24,593 nucleotides of DNA, from positions 1-24,593 of the forward strand of contig JAWLEN010000032.1 of NCBI GenBank assembly GCA_041686095.1. Direction: 5' to 3'. Below, piece by piece: positions 7,219 through 14,925 of the stretch. Numbering within the stretch: the first letter of the stretch is position 1; each line of letters begins with the position of its first letter. This stretch comes from WJMT01 sp041686095 (GTDB lineage: Bacteria; Acidobacteriota; Aminicenantia; Aminicenantales; Aminicenantaceae). The notes beneath the pieces are model-generated. The model was not told the origin of the DNA and ran no database searches. It worked only from the letters and a program-made list of their open reading frames with translations. Made by a program: the position numbers and the translations under genes.

Positions 7219-7250
7219 GGATAACCTCCTTTGAATCGATTTATACACAT

Positions 7251-7278
7251 ATTATACACCTATTTTGTGTAATTTCAA
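7251..7278 (-). promoter_or_regulatory. Promoter and likely operator of the RelE/RHH operon
   Basis: On the minus strand TTGAAA (7273-7278), 16 bases, then TATAAT (7251-7256). The stretch TTACACAAAATAGGTGTATAA overlaps it and has inverted TTACAC/GTGTATAA arms, with a further GTGTATAA repeat downstream. These are plausible binding sites for the ribbon-helix-helix antitoxin. Confidence 0.6.
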
Positions 7279-7297
7279 TAAAAACGAATCAAAAAAC

Positions 7298-7323
7298 TAG
7301 GTAAACAGGTATGACGGCACTGT
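7298..7323 (+). repeat. 26-bp direct repeat, right copy
   Basis: Identical to 6586-6611 in the same orientation, 712 bases away. It is followed by a tandem duplication of CACTGTTTTTTA (7318-7329 and 7334-7345), the same terminal motif seen at 23349 and 24374. Confidence 0.8.
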
Positions 7324-7368
7324 TTTTTAACGTCACTGTTTTTTATCAAAAAAATAGGCGGCTAGGTA

Positions 7369-7377
7369 TGGTATATT
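7369..7377 (+). promoter_or_regulatory. Extended -10 element of the SnoaL-TPR gene
   Basis: TGGTATATT fits an extended -10 (TGnTATAAT-like) 31 bases before the start codon. No good -35 box is seen, as expected for extended -10 promoters. Confidence 0.4.
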
Positions 7378-7408
7378 ATTAAAAGCAATTGAAAGAGGAG
7401 TGAGCTCT

Positions 7409-8791
7409 ATGAAAAAATCGAGTTTGTGTGTTCTTTTAATGGTTTTTTGCTTAAACAGTCATTTTCTTTCATCTGAAGATTCACTGGAACAATCCAAATC
7501 CCCAGCATTGAAACAAGTCCGCCAGACCATGGATCACTGGGTGAAATTCTGGAACAGTTATGATTTAGATGAATTGAACCAACTTTTTGTGACTGATCAC
7601 AGGTTGAGCTATTTTTCATCTGAAAAGGCTGGGTTGATCCAGGGAATCGATCAAGTCAGGAAACACCATCAGGAATTTGGATTCCTCCCCGGAGGAAAAA
7701 AATCTCCCAATCAGCTTTGGATTCAAGATTTATCCGTCATCTCCGAAAAAGATTCCGCCACCGCTTCTGCAATATGGTATTTTAAGAAACCTAAACAGAT
7801 CCTTCAGTTTGGACCCATGACTGCTGTGCTGATTCCAGTGGAAGAAACCTGGAAAATCATCCATATGCATTTTGCCAATCATCCCCCAGATATAATTTTT
7901 GAAAAAGATCAAAGACTGTTCAATATCCCTCTGGAGGTTCAGGCCATATCTCTTTTGGGAGAATATCTGATACCTGACGATCCTCCTAAAAGATATCATC
8001 AAAAATATCTGCTTTATCAAAAAAGATATGATGAGGATCCTCTCAATGAAGAAAACATAATCTGGTATGGACGCTGGTCTGCTTATCTAGGAAACTATCA
8101 GAAAGCCATCCAAATATACAGCCAGGGGATTTCCCTATTTCCGGATGATGCCCGTCTCTACCGGCACCGGGGTCACCGCATGATCTCCATAAGGAAGTTT
8201 GACCAGGCTGTTGCTGATTTTCAAAAAGCTGTTCAATTGATCGAGGGCAAACAAGACCAGATAGAACCAGATGGAATGCCCAATGCTCAAAATATTCCGG
8301 TCAGCACACTTCACACCAATATATACTATCATTTGGGACTGGCTTTTTATCTAAAAGGAGAGTATGGAAAAGCTGTTGAGGTTTATCTAAAAGGTCTCCA
8401 GGCCTCCACAAACGATGACATGCGGGTTGCCATGATTCACTGGCTTTATATGAGCCTGCGCTTAACTGAAAAAAAAGAAAAGGCTCAGGAGGTTTTGAAT
8501 CCCATTCATTCGGATATGACCATTATTGAAAACCAGGCTTACTATCGTCTGTGTTTGTTTTATAAAGGAATCCTGAAAGAAAAAGATCTTTATGAAGGTC
8601 AAGATTCCCAGGCCATGAGCGATGCCGTGGCTTACGGATTAGCCAATTGGCACTTCTACCAGGGTGATAAAGACAAAGCCAAAGAGATGTTTAAAGAACT
8701 TATTGAAAATGGTAACTGGGCCTCCTTTGGTGTGATTGCAGCTGAGAGTCAGTATTTCAGGAATTTTTTTATCCCAAAGAAAACTTCATGA
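7409..8791 (+). CDS. Secreted SnoaL-like/NTF2-fold protein with C-terminal TPR repeats
   Basis: The start chosen is ATG 7409, eight bases after AGAGGAG; a GTG at 7400 is part of that ribosome site. It has 460 residues. A Sec signal peptide (KKSSLCVLLMVFCLNSHFLS) leads into an NTF2/SnoaL-like domain (about residues 35-150: LKQVRQTMDHWVKFWNSYD, IQGIDQVRKHH, VEETWKIIHMHFANH), the fold of DUF4440-type proteins. From about residue 190 to the end helical TPR units follow, for example GNYQKAIQIYSQGISLFPDD, RKFDQAVADFQKAVQL and GEYGKAVEVYLKGLQ. No catalytic residues are obvious. Its likely role is periplasmic ligand or protein binding. It converges with the MBL gene, overlapping it by six bases. Confidence 0.8.
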   Translation: MKKSSLCVLLMVFCLNSHFLSSEDSLEQSKSPALKQVRQTMDHWVKFWNSYDLDELNQLFVTDHRLSYFSSEKAGLIQGIDQVRKHHQEFGFLPGGKKSPNQLWIQDLSVISEKDSATASAIWYFKKPKQILQFGPMTAVLIPVEETWKIIHMHFANHPPDIIFEKDQRLFNIPLEVQAISLLGEYLIPDDPPKRYHQKYLLYQKRYDEDPLNEENIIWYGRWSAYLGNYQKAIQIYSQGISLFPDDARLYRHRGHRMISIRKFDQAVADFQKAVQLIEGKQDQIEPDGMPNAQNIPVSTLHTNIYYHLGLAFYLKGEYGKAVEVYLKGLQASTNDDMRVAMIHWLYMSLRLTEKKEKAQEVLNPIHSDMTIIENQAYYRLCLFYKGILKEKDLYEGQDSQAMSDAVAYGLANWHFYQGDKDKAKEMFKELIENGNWASFGVIAAESQYFRNFFIPKKTS

Positions 8792-9472
8792 ACTTAGCTC
8801 AAAACTCATTTTTCTCATCAACTTCTCTACGGGAAACGGTTTTCCATGGCCAGGATAGATTGTCTTAGCTCCACCTTCAATTATCTTCTTCCAGCTGTTC
8901 TTTAAAGCGGCTTCATCTTCAGCAAAGATGGGAAGATTGGGCTTTATAGTAAGAGGGAATTTATTCATAGCTGAATCTCCCACAAAAGCATCACCCGAAT
9001 CCAGCACTACAGAAATGGAACCAAGAGAATGACCCGGAGTGAATATAATCTCTCCGGGTATGCCGTATTCCTCAAGAGAAAGGCCCTCATCATCAATAAC
9101 CACATCCACCTCATTGGGCTCGGTTGACATTGTCCTTCCCATGCCTTTGAGCAAAAAATGCATTGTTTTGCCCCACCGGGTCACAGCAGGCGGTATCTTG
9201 AGCTTTCCTTTTTCTAAATGATCTTTTTCGTTTCGATGAACCATAACATTTGCTCCGGTCAGTTCCCTTAACTCTTTCAAACTTCCCACATGGTCCCAGT
9301 GGCAGTGAGTGATGATGATGGCTGAGATTTCTTTGGGCTCAATACTGAATTCTTTAAATTTTTTGTTGAATTTTTTGATTCTTCCCGGAACTCCCGCATC
9401 CACTAAAACAGTGCCTTTATCCCTGATGAGATAGCAGCTGGTGATCCCTGCATTTATATGGTGTATGTCCAT
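8786..9472 (-). CDS. MBL-fold metallo-hydrolase
   Basis: This 228-residue cytoplasmic protein has no signal peptide. The metallo-beta-lactamase zinc motif is H56-C-H58-W-D60-H61 (THCHWDHVG), followed by FTPGHSLGSISV (third His), VGDSAM (bridging Asp) and IYPGHGKPF (last His). It resembles the glyoxalase II-like/YcbL group of small MBL hydrolases, so a thioester, lactone or similar hydrolase is plausible; the substrate is not known. The start has a GGAGAG ribosome site, and a TATAAT -10 box lies at 9496-9501. The 3' end overlaps the converging TPR gene by six bases. Confidence 0.9.
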   Translation of the reverse strand: MDIHHINAGITSCYLIRDKGTVLVDAGVPGRIKKFNKKFKEFSIEPKEISAIIITHCHWDHVGSLKELRELTGANVMVHRNEKDHLEKGKLKIPPAVTRWGKTMHFLLKGMGRTMSTEPNEVDVVIDDEGLSLEEYGIPGEIIFTPGHSLGSISVVLDSGDAFVGDSAMNKFPLTIKPNLPIFAEDEAALKNSWKKIIEGGAKTIYPGHGKPFPVEKLMRKMSFELSS

Positions 9473-9495
9473 GGGTCTCTCCTTTATCTTGAGAT

Positions 9496-9501
9496 ATTAT
9501 A
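9496..9501 (-). promoter_or_regulatory. -10 box upstream of the MBL hydrolase
   Basis: TATAAT on the minus strand, 24 bases before the start codon. The -35 region is poor, so this is a partial promoter call. Confidence 0.4.
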
Positions 9502-9610
9502 CCGCTGTCCGAATTGTAAAAACAGCTTGATTTTATTTACTAGCCATTTTAACAGCACATATCCTTCTATCGATGAACACAAAGGCAACCTTTTTCTCTC
9601 GTTCTCAGCA

Positions 9611-9639
9611 TTGACCTTAAAAACAGGGTGTGATACTTT
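9611..9639 (+). promoter_or_regulatory. Putative promoter of the methyltransferase-amidohydrolase unit
   Basis: TTGACC (9611-9616), 17 bases, then TACTTT (9634-9639) with an upstream TG giving an extended -10. It would start a roughly 50-base leader ahead of the ATG at 9695. Confidence 0.45.
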
Positions 9640-9694
9640 TAATCCTGACATAACAAACAAAAAACCACAATAAACCTGAATTATTAATAAAAAA

Positions 9695-10426
9695 ATGGCT
9701 TATGGTAAAGAATTCGCCAAAGTATATGATGAAAAATGGAATGTCTGGGGCGCCAGGATGTGGCCATTTGTTTATAAGCTGGCGAAGGAATACAACCCTG
9801 ATGCCAGTTCCTGGCTTGATTTATGCTGCGGCACAGGAGCGCTTATAAAGTATGTGACAGAGCGGGGATTCTCAAGCACTGGTATTGACAGCTCTCCCCA
9901 TCAAATCAAAATCGCCAGATCCAAAGTTCCGGAAGCTGAATTTTTAGTTGAGGATGTGCGAAATTTTTCCTTAACCCGAAAATTCGACATCATCACCTGC
10001 ACCTATGACAGCTTAAACTACCTCACTGAGAAACAAGATCTTAAAAGAGCCCTCCAAAACGCAGGCTCTCATTTGGCTGGGGACGGAGTGTTCATCTTTG
10101 ACATGAACACTTATGAAGGCCTGCAGGATAAATGGTGTGAAAAAAATGTCATCCGAGATCCTTCTATGTCAATCATCATTGATGCCTCTTTTGACCCAAA
10201 GAAAGCTCTCGGACAGTGCATCATCACTGGATTTGTGAAAAATGGCTCCGGTCATCGAAAATTCGAAGAAACTCATATGGAGCGGGGCTATTACAGCCAT
10301 GAAATAGAACAGCTCCTTAATGAGACCGCTTTTTCTTTTAAAAAATATGATGGAGATACATTCAAAAAGCCCAAAGCTCAAGCCGGAAGAATCATCTATG
10401 TCTGCCAGAAGAATAAAAATCCATAA
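9695..10426 (+). CDS. Class I SAM-dependent methyltransferase
   Basis: This 243-residue protein starts MAYGKEFAKVYDEKW, typical of a group of small-molecule methyltransferases. SAM motif I is WLDLCCGTGALI, motif II the acidic residue in SSTGIDSSPHQIKIA, and motif III ITCTYDSLNYL. It has no signal peptide, so it is cytoplasmic; the substrate is unknown. There is no clear Shine-Dalgarno sequence: the ATG follows an A-rich run (AATAAAAAAATGG). Its TAA lies within the ribosome site of the amidohydrolase gene, so the two are cotranscribed. It is not closely similar to the methyltransferase at 5032. Confidence 0.87.
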   Translation: MAYGKEFAKVYDEKWNVWGARMWPFVYKLAKEYNPDASSWLDLCCGTGALIKYVTERGFSSTGIDSSPHQIKIARSKVPEAEFLVEDVRNFSLTRKFDIITCTYDSLNYLTEKQDLKRALQNAGSHLAGDGVFIFDMNTYEGLQDKWCEKNVIRDPSMSIIIDASFDPKKALGQCIITGFVKNGSGHRKFEETHMERGYYSHEIEQLLNETAFSFKKYDGDTFKKPKAQAGRIIYVCQKNKNP

Positions 10427-10436
10427 GGAGGAATTT

Positions 10437-12161
10437 ATGCCTAAAATCTTGCGTTTTTTCGCTGCTGCCGCTTTTATCACAGCTTTAATCCCGCTTCTCT
10501 CCTGTCAGAAACAAGAAAAAACAGCAGCTGACCTGGTGCTTCTGGATGGAAAAGTCATCACCGTGGACTCTGATTTTTTGATTCAGGAGGCTGTGGCTGT
10601 CAAAGATAATAAAATCCTGGCTGTGGGCACCACTTCCAACATAAAAAAGTTCATCAGCCCGGAAACCCAAGTGATTGATCTTGACCAAAACACAGTCCTC
10701 CCCGGCCTCATCGATGCCCATGCCCATATGAACAGCCTGGGAGATGAGCTCACTTATTTCAATATCCGAGACTGCCAGAGTTTTGAGGAAATTGTGGAAC
10801 AGGTCCAAAAAGAGATCCGGAATAAAAAAGACGGGGAATGGATCATCGGAGGCCGCTGGGACCACACCCAATGGGAATCCAAAGAATTCCCGGTTCATGA
10901 TGCCCTGAGCGCAGCTTCACCCCATAATCCGGTGTATTTAACCCGGGTGGACGGAAACTCCGCTTTAGTCAATCAAAAAGCTCTAGAACTTGCTGGGATC
11001 GATCAAGACACTCCCAATCCGGAAGGAGGCGTCATCATCAAAAAACAAAACGGTGAGCCCACAGGAGTGCTGCTGAACCGCGCCATGAATCTGGTCAAGG
11101 AGCACTTCCCTCCGGAAACTGATGAAAGCTGGAAACAAAAGATACTCCTGGCAGTGGATGACTGTGTGAAAAAAGGATTGACCGGATGGCATGAAGCCGG
11201 TGTCAGTGAGAGAGAAATCAGACTTTATAAAGAACTGATCGGCCAAAACAAATTAAAAATGAGAGTCTATGCCATGCTGGGAGAGCAGGAAATCCCTGTC
11301 ATTGACCAGGATTTATACTCATTTTTTAAAAATAACCGGGTTGAAAACTATGGAGACCATTTCTTAGAAGTTAAAAGCATCAAGCTGTTTTTTGATGGAG
11401 CTTTGGGCTCAAGAGGAGCTGCTTTTTTCCGCGACTATGCAGATGACCCGGGAAATAAGGGATTGCTGAGGATCACCCCGGATTATATATATCAAGTTTG
11501 TCAGGCTGCCTTAAAGGCGAATATGGGAGTGAACACCCACTGCATCGGAATCAGAGGGAATCGCTTGTGCCTGGAATCCTACATCAGGGCCTTAAAAGAA
11601 AACCCCGCCCCAGACCATCGATTCCGGATCGAACACGCCCAAATCGTCAGAAAACAGGACATTGATTTGTTTTCAGAGCATCACATCATCCCATCCATGC
11701 AGCCCACTCACTGCACTTCAGATATGACCTTTATTCAGGATCGAATCGGAAAAGAAAGATGCCAGTACGCCTATGCGTGGCGTTCTTTTCTAGATGCCGG
11801 ACTGCCCATCCCGTGCGGGTCTGATTTTCCTGTTGAATCCAACAATCCTTTTTATGGAATCTATGCTGCTATCACCCGCCAGGATCATGACCGGAATCCT
11901 GAGGATGGCTGGCACCCTGAGCAAAAAATGACCCGGGAAGAGGCTGTTAAAGGCTTCACCATTTGGGCCGCTTATGCGGCCTTCCAGGAAAACATCCTGG
12001 GCTCCATTGAAAAAGGGAAATATGCTGACTTCACCGTGATCGACCGGGATGTTTTGACGGTTGAGCCCAAAGAAATTCTCAACACTCAAGTGCTCTACAC
12101 TATTGTCAACGGAGAGATCCAATTCCAAGCAAAGTCAACCATCCACACGGATATTGAATAA
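10437..12161 (+). CDS. Lipoprotein amidohydrolase (amidohydrolase family 3, YtcJ-like)
   Basis: The start chosen is ATG 10437 with AAGGAGGA upstream; a longer open frame begins inside the preceding gene. It has 574 residues. The lipobox PLLSC with C23 implies an N-terminal lipid anchor outside the cytoplasm. The amidohydrolase landmarks are present in order: ADLVLLDGKVITVD, VLPGLIDAHAHM (H95, H97), GGRWDHTQW, NTHCIGIRGNR (His), RIEHAQIV (His), PCGSDFPVE (catalytic Asp), and the C-terminal GSIEKGKYADFTVIDRD. Family 3 enzymes hydrolyse amide or related bonds in N-acyl or cyclic substrates; the substrate here is unknown. An extracytoplasmic location is common for this family in genomes rich in scavenging enzymes. 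Confidence 0.9.
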   Translation: MPKILRFFAAAAFITALIPLLSCQKQEKTAADLVLLDGKVITVDSDFLIQEAVAVKDNKILAVGTTSNIKKFISPETQVIDLDQNTVLPGLIDAHAHMNSLGDELTYFNIRDCQSFEEIVEQVQKEIRNKKDGEWIIGGRWDHTQWESKEFPVHDALSAASPHNPVYLTRVDGNSALVNQKALELAGIDQDTPNPEGGVIIKKQNGEPTGVLLNRAMNLVKEHFPPETDESWKQKILLAVDDCVKKGLTGWHEAGVSEREIRLYKELIGQNKLKMRVYAMLGEQEIPVIDQDLYSFFKNNRVENYGDHFLEVKSIKLFFDGALGSRGAAFFRDYADDPGNKGLLRITPDYIYQVCQAALKANMGVNTHCIGIRGNRLCLESYIRALKENPAPDHRFRIEHAQIVRKQDIDLFSEHHIIPSMQPTHCTSDMTFIQDRIGKERCQYAYAWRSFLDAGLPIPCGSDFPVESNNPFYGIYAAITRQDHDRNPEDGWHPEQKMTREEAVKGFTIWAAYAAFQENILGSIEKGKYADFTVIDRDVLTVEPKEILNTQVLYTIVNGEIQFQAKSTIHTDIE

Positions 12162-12320
12162 ACTTCTTTTTTTTAATTCATAGACAACCAATCTCCCGGC
12201 TGATTCGTTTTTAATACCTAAAACGATGAAGCGACAACACTTTTCGCTTAAATTCATTCATCACCAGCCTGGATCTATCACTTTCCAGTGTCGATCGGTT
12301 CCAGGACCCGGGAGATTAAA

Positions 12321-14708
12321 ATGCTCAAAAACTATTTAAAAATCGCCTATCGAAACATCCTGCGCCAAAAGAAATACGCCTTTCTCAATATCCTTGGCCT
12401 GGCTGTGGGATTGGCTGCCTGTTTGCTCATGGCCGGATTTGTTATCCATGAGCTGAGCTTTGAATCCATGCATCCGCTCAAAGACCGGACTTTTCGGATC
12501 AACAGCTACATTCCCATGGGGGGCCGGACCATAGAAAACACTGTAGTCTGCGCACCCCTGGGTCCTGCGGTCGAAGAGTCTCTGCCCGAAGTGGAAGAAA
12601 GCGTTCGACTTCTCCGCTCATTCAACTTAGTGCTGGAAGCTGATAATCGCGAATTCGACATCAAAAGAGCCTATATCGCTGAGCCTGAGATATTCAGAGT
12701 CTTCTCTCTCCCCCTCAAACGCGGCAATCCTGAAACCGCTCTCAAGAATCCTTTTAGCGTGGTGATTGATGAAGACACAGCGCAAAGACTCTTCGGAGAT
12801 GAGGATCCTTTTGGCCAAACCATCCGGATGACTCTGGGAAAAACAAATGACTTCAAGGTCACAGGTGTTCTGGAAAACATTTCGTCCAACACAGTCATGA
12901 GAGTGCCTCTGCTGATCTCTTTTAACACATTGACTCAATCCATGCCCGAATCCATGATGAGCTGGCGAAGCTGGGGCTCTTTCACCACTTTTATTCTGCT
13001 CAATGAGAATGTCCAGCCTGAAGGACTTGATGAAAAAATCACAGCCCTGGCTCAGACTCATCTTTTTGAAGGCAGTGACAAGACCACCTTTTATCTCCAG
13101 CCGTTTGACCGGATTTACATCGATAACGCCATGCAGGGCAAGAACAATGACATCGCTCACAACGGAAGCATCACCCGGATTGCGGTTTTTTCCATCACCG
13201 CGCTTCTCATCCTGGTGATCGCAGCCATCAATTTCATAAATCTGTCCACAGCCAAGATTTCCGGGCGCATGAAAGAAGTGGGGGTGCGAAAAACCTGCGG
13301 AGCCCACCGCCCTCAGCTGGTGTGGCAGTTTTTGATTGAATCTGTGATCCTGACCGCGGCCGCCATGGTTTTGGGTCTGGTTCTCTTCACTGTGTTCAAG
13401 CCCCGCCTGGACCATTATCTGGGCATGACTCTCAACATCGGAATTTTCTCAACCCCTTGGATCCTGCCTGCTGTGCTGGGTTTGATCCTGGTGGTGGGAT
13501 TCCTGGCCGGTTCCTACCCTGCTTTTCTGATGTCCCGCTTTCCTGCCGCCATGGTTTTCCGCTCCAGAGGCCCCGGAAAGCTCTCCAGGTCCGGTCTTCG
13601 CCGCATCCTGGTGGGCGTTCAGTTTTTTATCGCCGTGGTCTTGATTGCCTGGACCCTGGTAGTGATCAAACAGATACGCTACTCAGAGATGCGGGATCCG
13701 GGATATGACCGGGAGGGATTGATTATTTTAAAAAATCAGGAAGCCACAGAACTCGAGAACGCTGTGATTCTCAGAAATCAAATTCTCAACCGCACAGATG
13801 TGGTGAATGCTTCTTATGTGGGCAGTTTTCCATACGGTCAAAGCCGCAATATCGGCACTTATAAGACTGAAGAGACCCGGGAAGAAAAAGGACAAATCGC
13901 CCAAACCCAGAGTGTGGATCCCCGTTTTGTCCCTGTTATGGGGCTGGAAATCATTGCCGGGCGGAATTTTGAAGAAGGAAGAGTGGCAGACCAAAAAAGT
14001 GTGCTGGTCAATCAAAAAGCGGTCCAAGAACTGAAACTGGGTAATGCTGTGGGAAAGATACTGTTTCGCAATGATGAAGCGTTTCGGATCATCGGTGTGG
14101 TTAAAGACTGGAACACCAACTCCATTCACTCACAGATTTCGCCGATGGTGCTTCATGCTGCGGATGAGACATCCCGGAATCTGGTGATACGGCTTCCCAG
14201 GGGAAAAGAGAACCATGTCCTCACCCAAATCCGGGGGATCTGGTCTGAAATGCTGCCCGGACAGATCTTTGACTACTCGTTTGTGGATGAGCTTTCCTAT
14301 CTGTCTTACGATGATGAGCGCCGTTTAGCCAGTCTCCTAGTCTCTTTCTGTCTGCTGACTGTTTTTGTGGCCGGCCTGGGAATTTTTGGTCTGGCTTCCT
14401 ACAGTGTGGAGCAGCGGACCAAAGAAATCGGAATCCGCAAGGTTTTGGGCTCCAGCGCTTTTGGGATTGTAACACTTCTGACCAAGAGCTACACCCGCTG
14501 GGTTCTGGCGGCTAATCTCATTGCCTGGCCAGTGGCTTTTTATGCAGCTCAGCGCTGGCTTCAAGGATTCGCATACCGGACTTCCATTGGGGCGGGGCCG
14601 TTTCTGACCGCTGGTCTTCTGACTCTGCTTGCTGCTTTGGTCTCAGTTGTTTTCCAGACCCTTAAGGCTGCTTCCAGCAACCCTTCCGACTCCCTCCGCT
14701 ATGAATGA
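12321..14708 (+). CDS. FtsX/MacB-type ABC transporter permease (eight membrane helices)
   Basis: The start chosen is ATG 12321 (MLKNYLKIAYRNIL) after GGGAGA, not the longer open frame at 12288; it has 795 residues. TM1 (about residues 18-40, FLNILGLAVGLAACLLMAG) is followed by a periplasmic MacB-PCD domain. TMs then lie near 283-306, 331-360 and 380-403, closing module one. Module two has TMs near 427-449, 668-695 (FGLASYSVEQRTKEIGIRK, the FtsX signature), 720-742 and 760-781. The ending SNPSDSLRYE matches the family's typical AxxNPxxxLRxE tail. Such permeases work with a MacB/LolD-type ATPase in lipoprotein or peptide export, or in mechanotransmission, but no ATPase is adjacent. A deleted near-copy lies at 23360-23463. 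Confidence 0.92.
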   Translation: MLKNYLKIAYRNILRQKKYAFLNILGLAVGLAACLLMAGFVIHELSFESMHPLKDRTFRINSYIPMGGRTIENTVVCAPLGPAVEESLPEVEESVRLLRSFNLVLEADNREFDIKRAYIAEPEIFRVFSLPLKRGNPETALKNPFSVVIDEDTAQRLFGDEDPFGQTIRMTLGKTNDFKVTGVLENISSNTVMRVPLLISFNTLTQSMPESMMSWRSWGSFTTFILLNENVQPEGLDEKITALAQTHLFEGSDKTTFYLQPFDRIYIDNAMQGKNNDIAHNGSITRIAVFSITALLILVIAAINFINLSTAKISGRMKEVGVRKTCGAHRPQLVWQFLIESVILTAAAMVLGLVLFTVFKPRLDHYLGMTLNIGIFSTPWILPAVLGLILVVGFLAGSYPAFLMSRFPAAMVFRSRGPGKLSRSGLRRILVGVQFFIAVVLIAWTLVVIKQIRYSEMRDPGYDREGLIILKNQEATELENAVILRNQILNRTDVVNASYVGSFPYGQSRNIGTYKTEETREEKGQIAQTQSVDPRFVPVMGLEIIAGRNFEEGRVADQKSVLVNQKAVQELKLGNAVGKILFRNDEAFRIIGVVKDWNTNSIHSQISPMVLHAADETSRNLVIRLPRGKENHVLTQIRGIWSEMLPGQIFDYSFVDELSYLSYDDERRLASLLVSFCLLTVFVAGLGIFGLASYSVEQRTKEIGIRKVLGSSAFGIVTLLTKSYTRWVLAANLIAWPVAFYAAQRWLQGFAYRTSIGAGPFLTAGLLTLLAALVSVVFQTLKAASSNPSDSLRYE

Positions 14709-14729
14709 ATAATTGAGTTGGTTTTCTTG

Positions 14730-14759
14730 TTGACCCAAGGTATTTCTTCTGAGTATTAT
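14730..14759 (+). promoter_or_regulatory. Putative promoter of the serine hydrolase-TPR gene
   Basis: TTGACC (14730-14735), 18 bases, then TATTAT (14754-14759), in the 217-base gap between the permease and the hydrolase. Consensus matching only. Nothing else distinct is seen in this gap. Confidence 0.4.
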
Positions 14760-14925
14760 ATTTAATAAATTACTATAAGAACGGAAATTTGTTGAAACGA
14801 AAAGGAAACCTTCAATACATAAGAACGAATTTCTGCCCTTTTTATTATCATTAATATAAAATCATAGCGCCTGGATTATTCACGATTCGATCGTTAAAAA
14901 AATTCAGGTCTGAAGGAGAAAGTTC

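Noticed and set aside
6586..7345. CRISPR-like array
   Set aside because: Only two copies of the 26-bp repeat, 712 bases apart, with coding DNA between them; no regular spacers.
9458..9673. 71-codon plus-strand open frame between the MBL and methyltransferase genes
   Set aside because: It starts inside the MBL gene, overlaps both promoters and has no family pattern or ribosome site.
10485..10898. 137-codon open frame on the minus strand
   Set aside because: Antisense to the amidohydrolase, covering its HxH metal motif region; no protein signature.
12229..12249. AAGCGA/TCGCTT hairpin before the permease gene as a terminator
   Set aside because: Only six pairs, and no T-run follows on the plus strand.
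12627..13415. 262-codon open frame on the minus strand
   Set aside because: It lies entirely antisense to the permease gene, has a low-complexity composition rich in His, Gln and Gly, and has no ribosome site. It is a codon-bias shadow.
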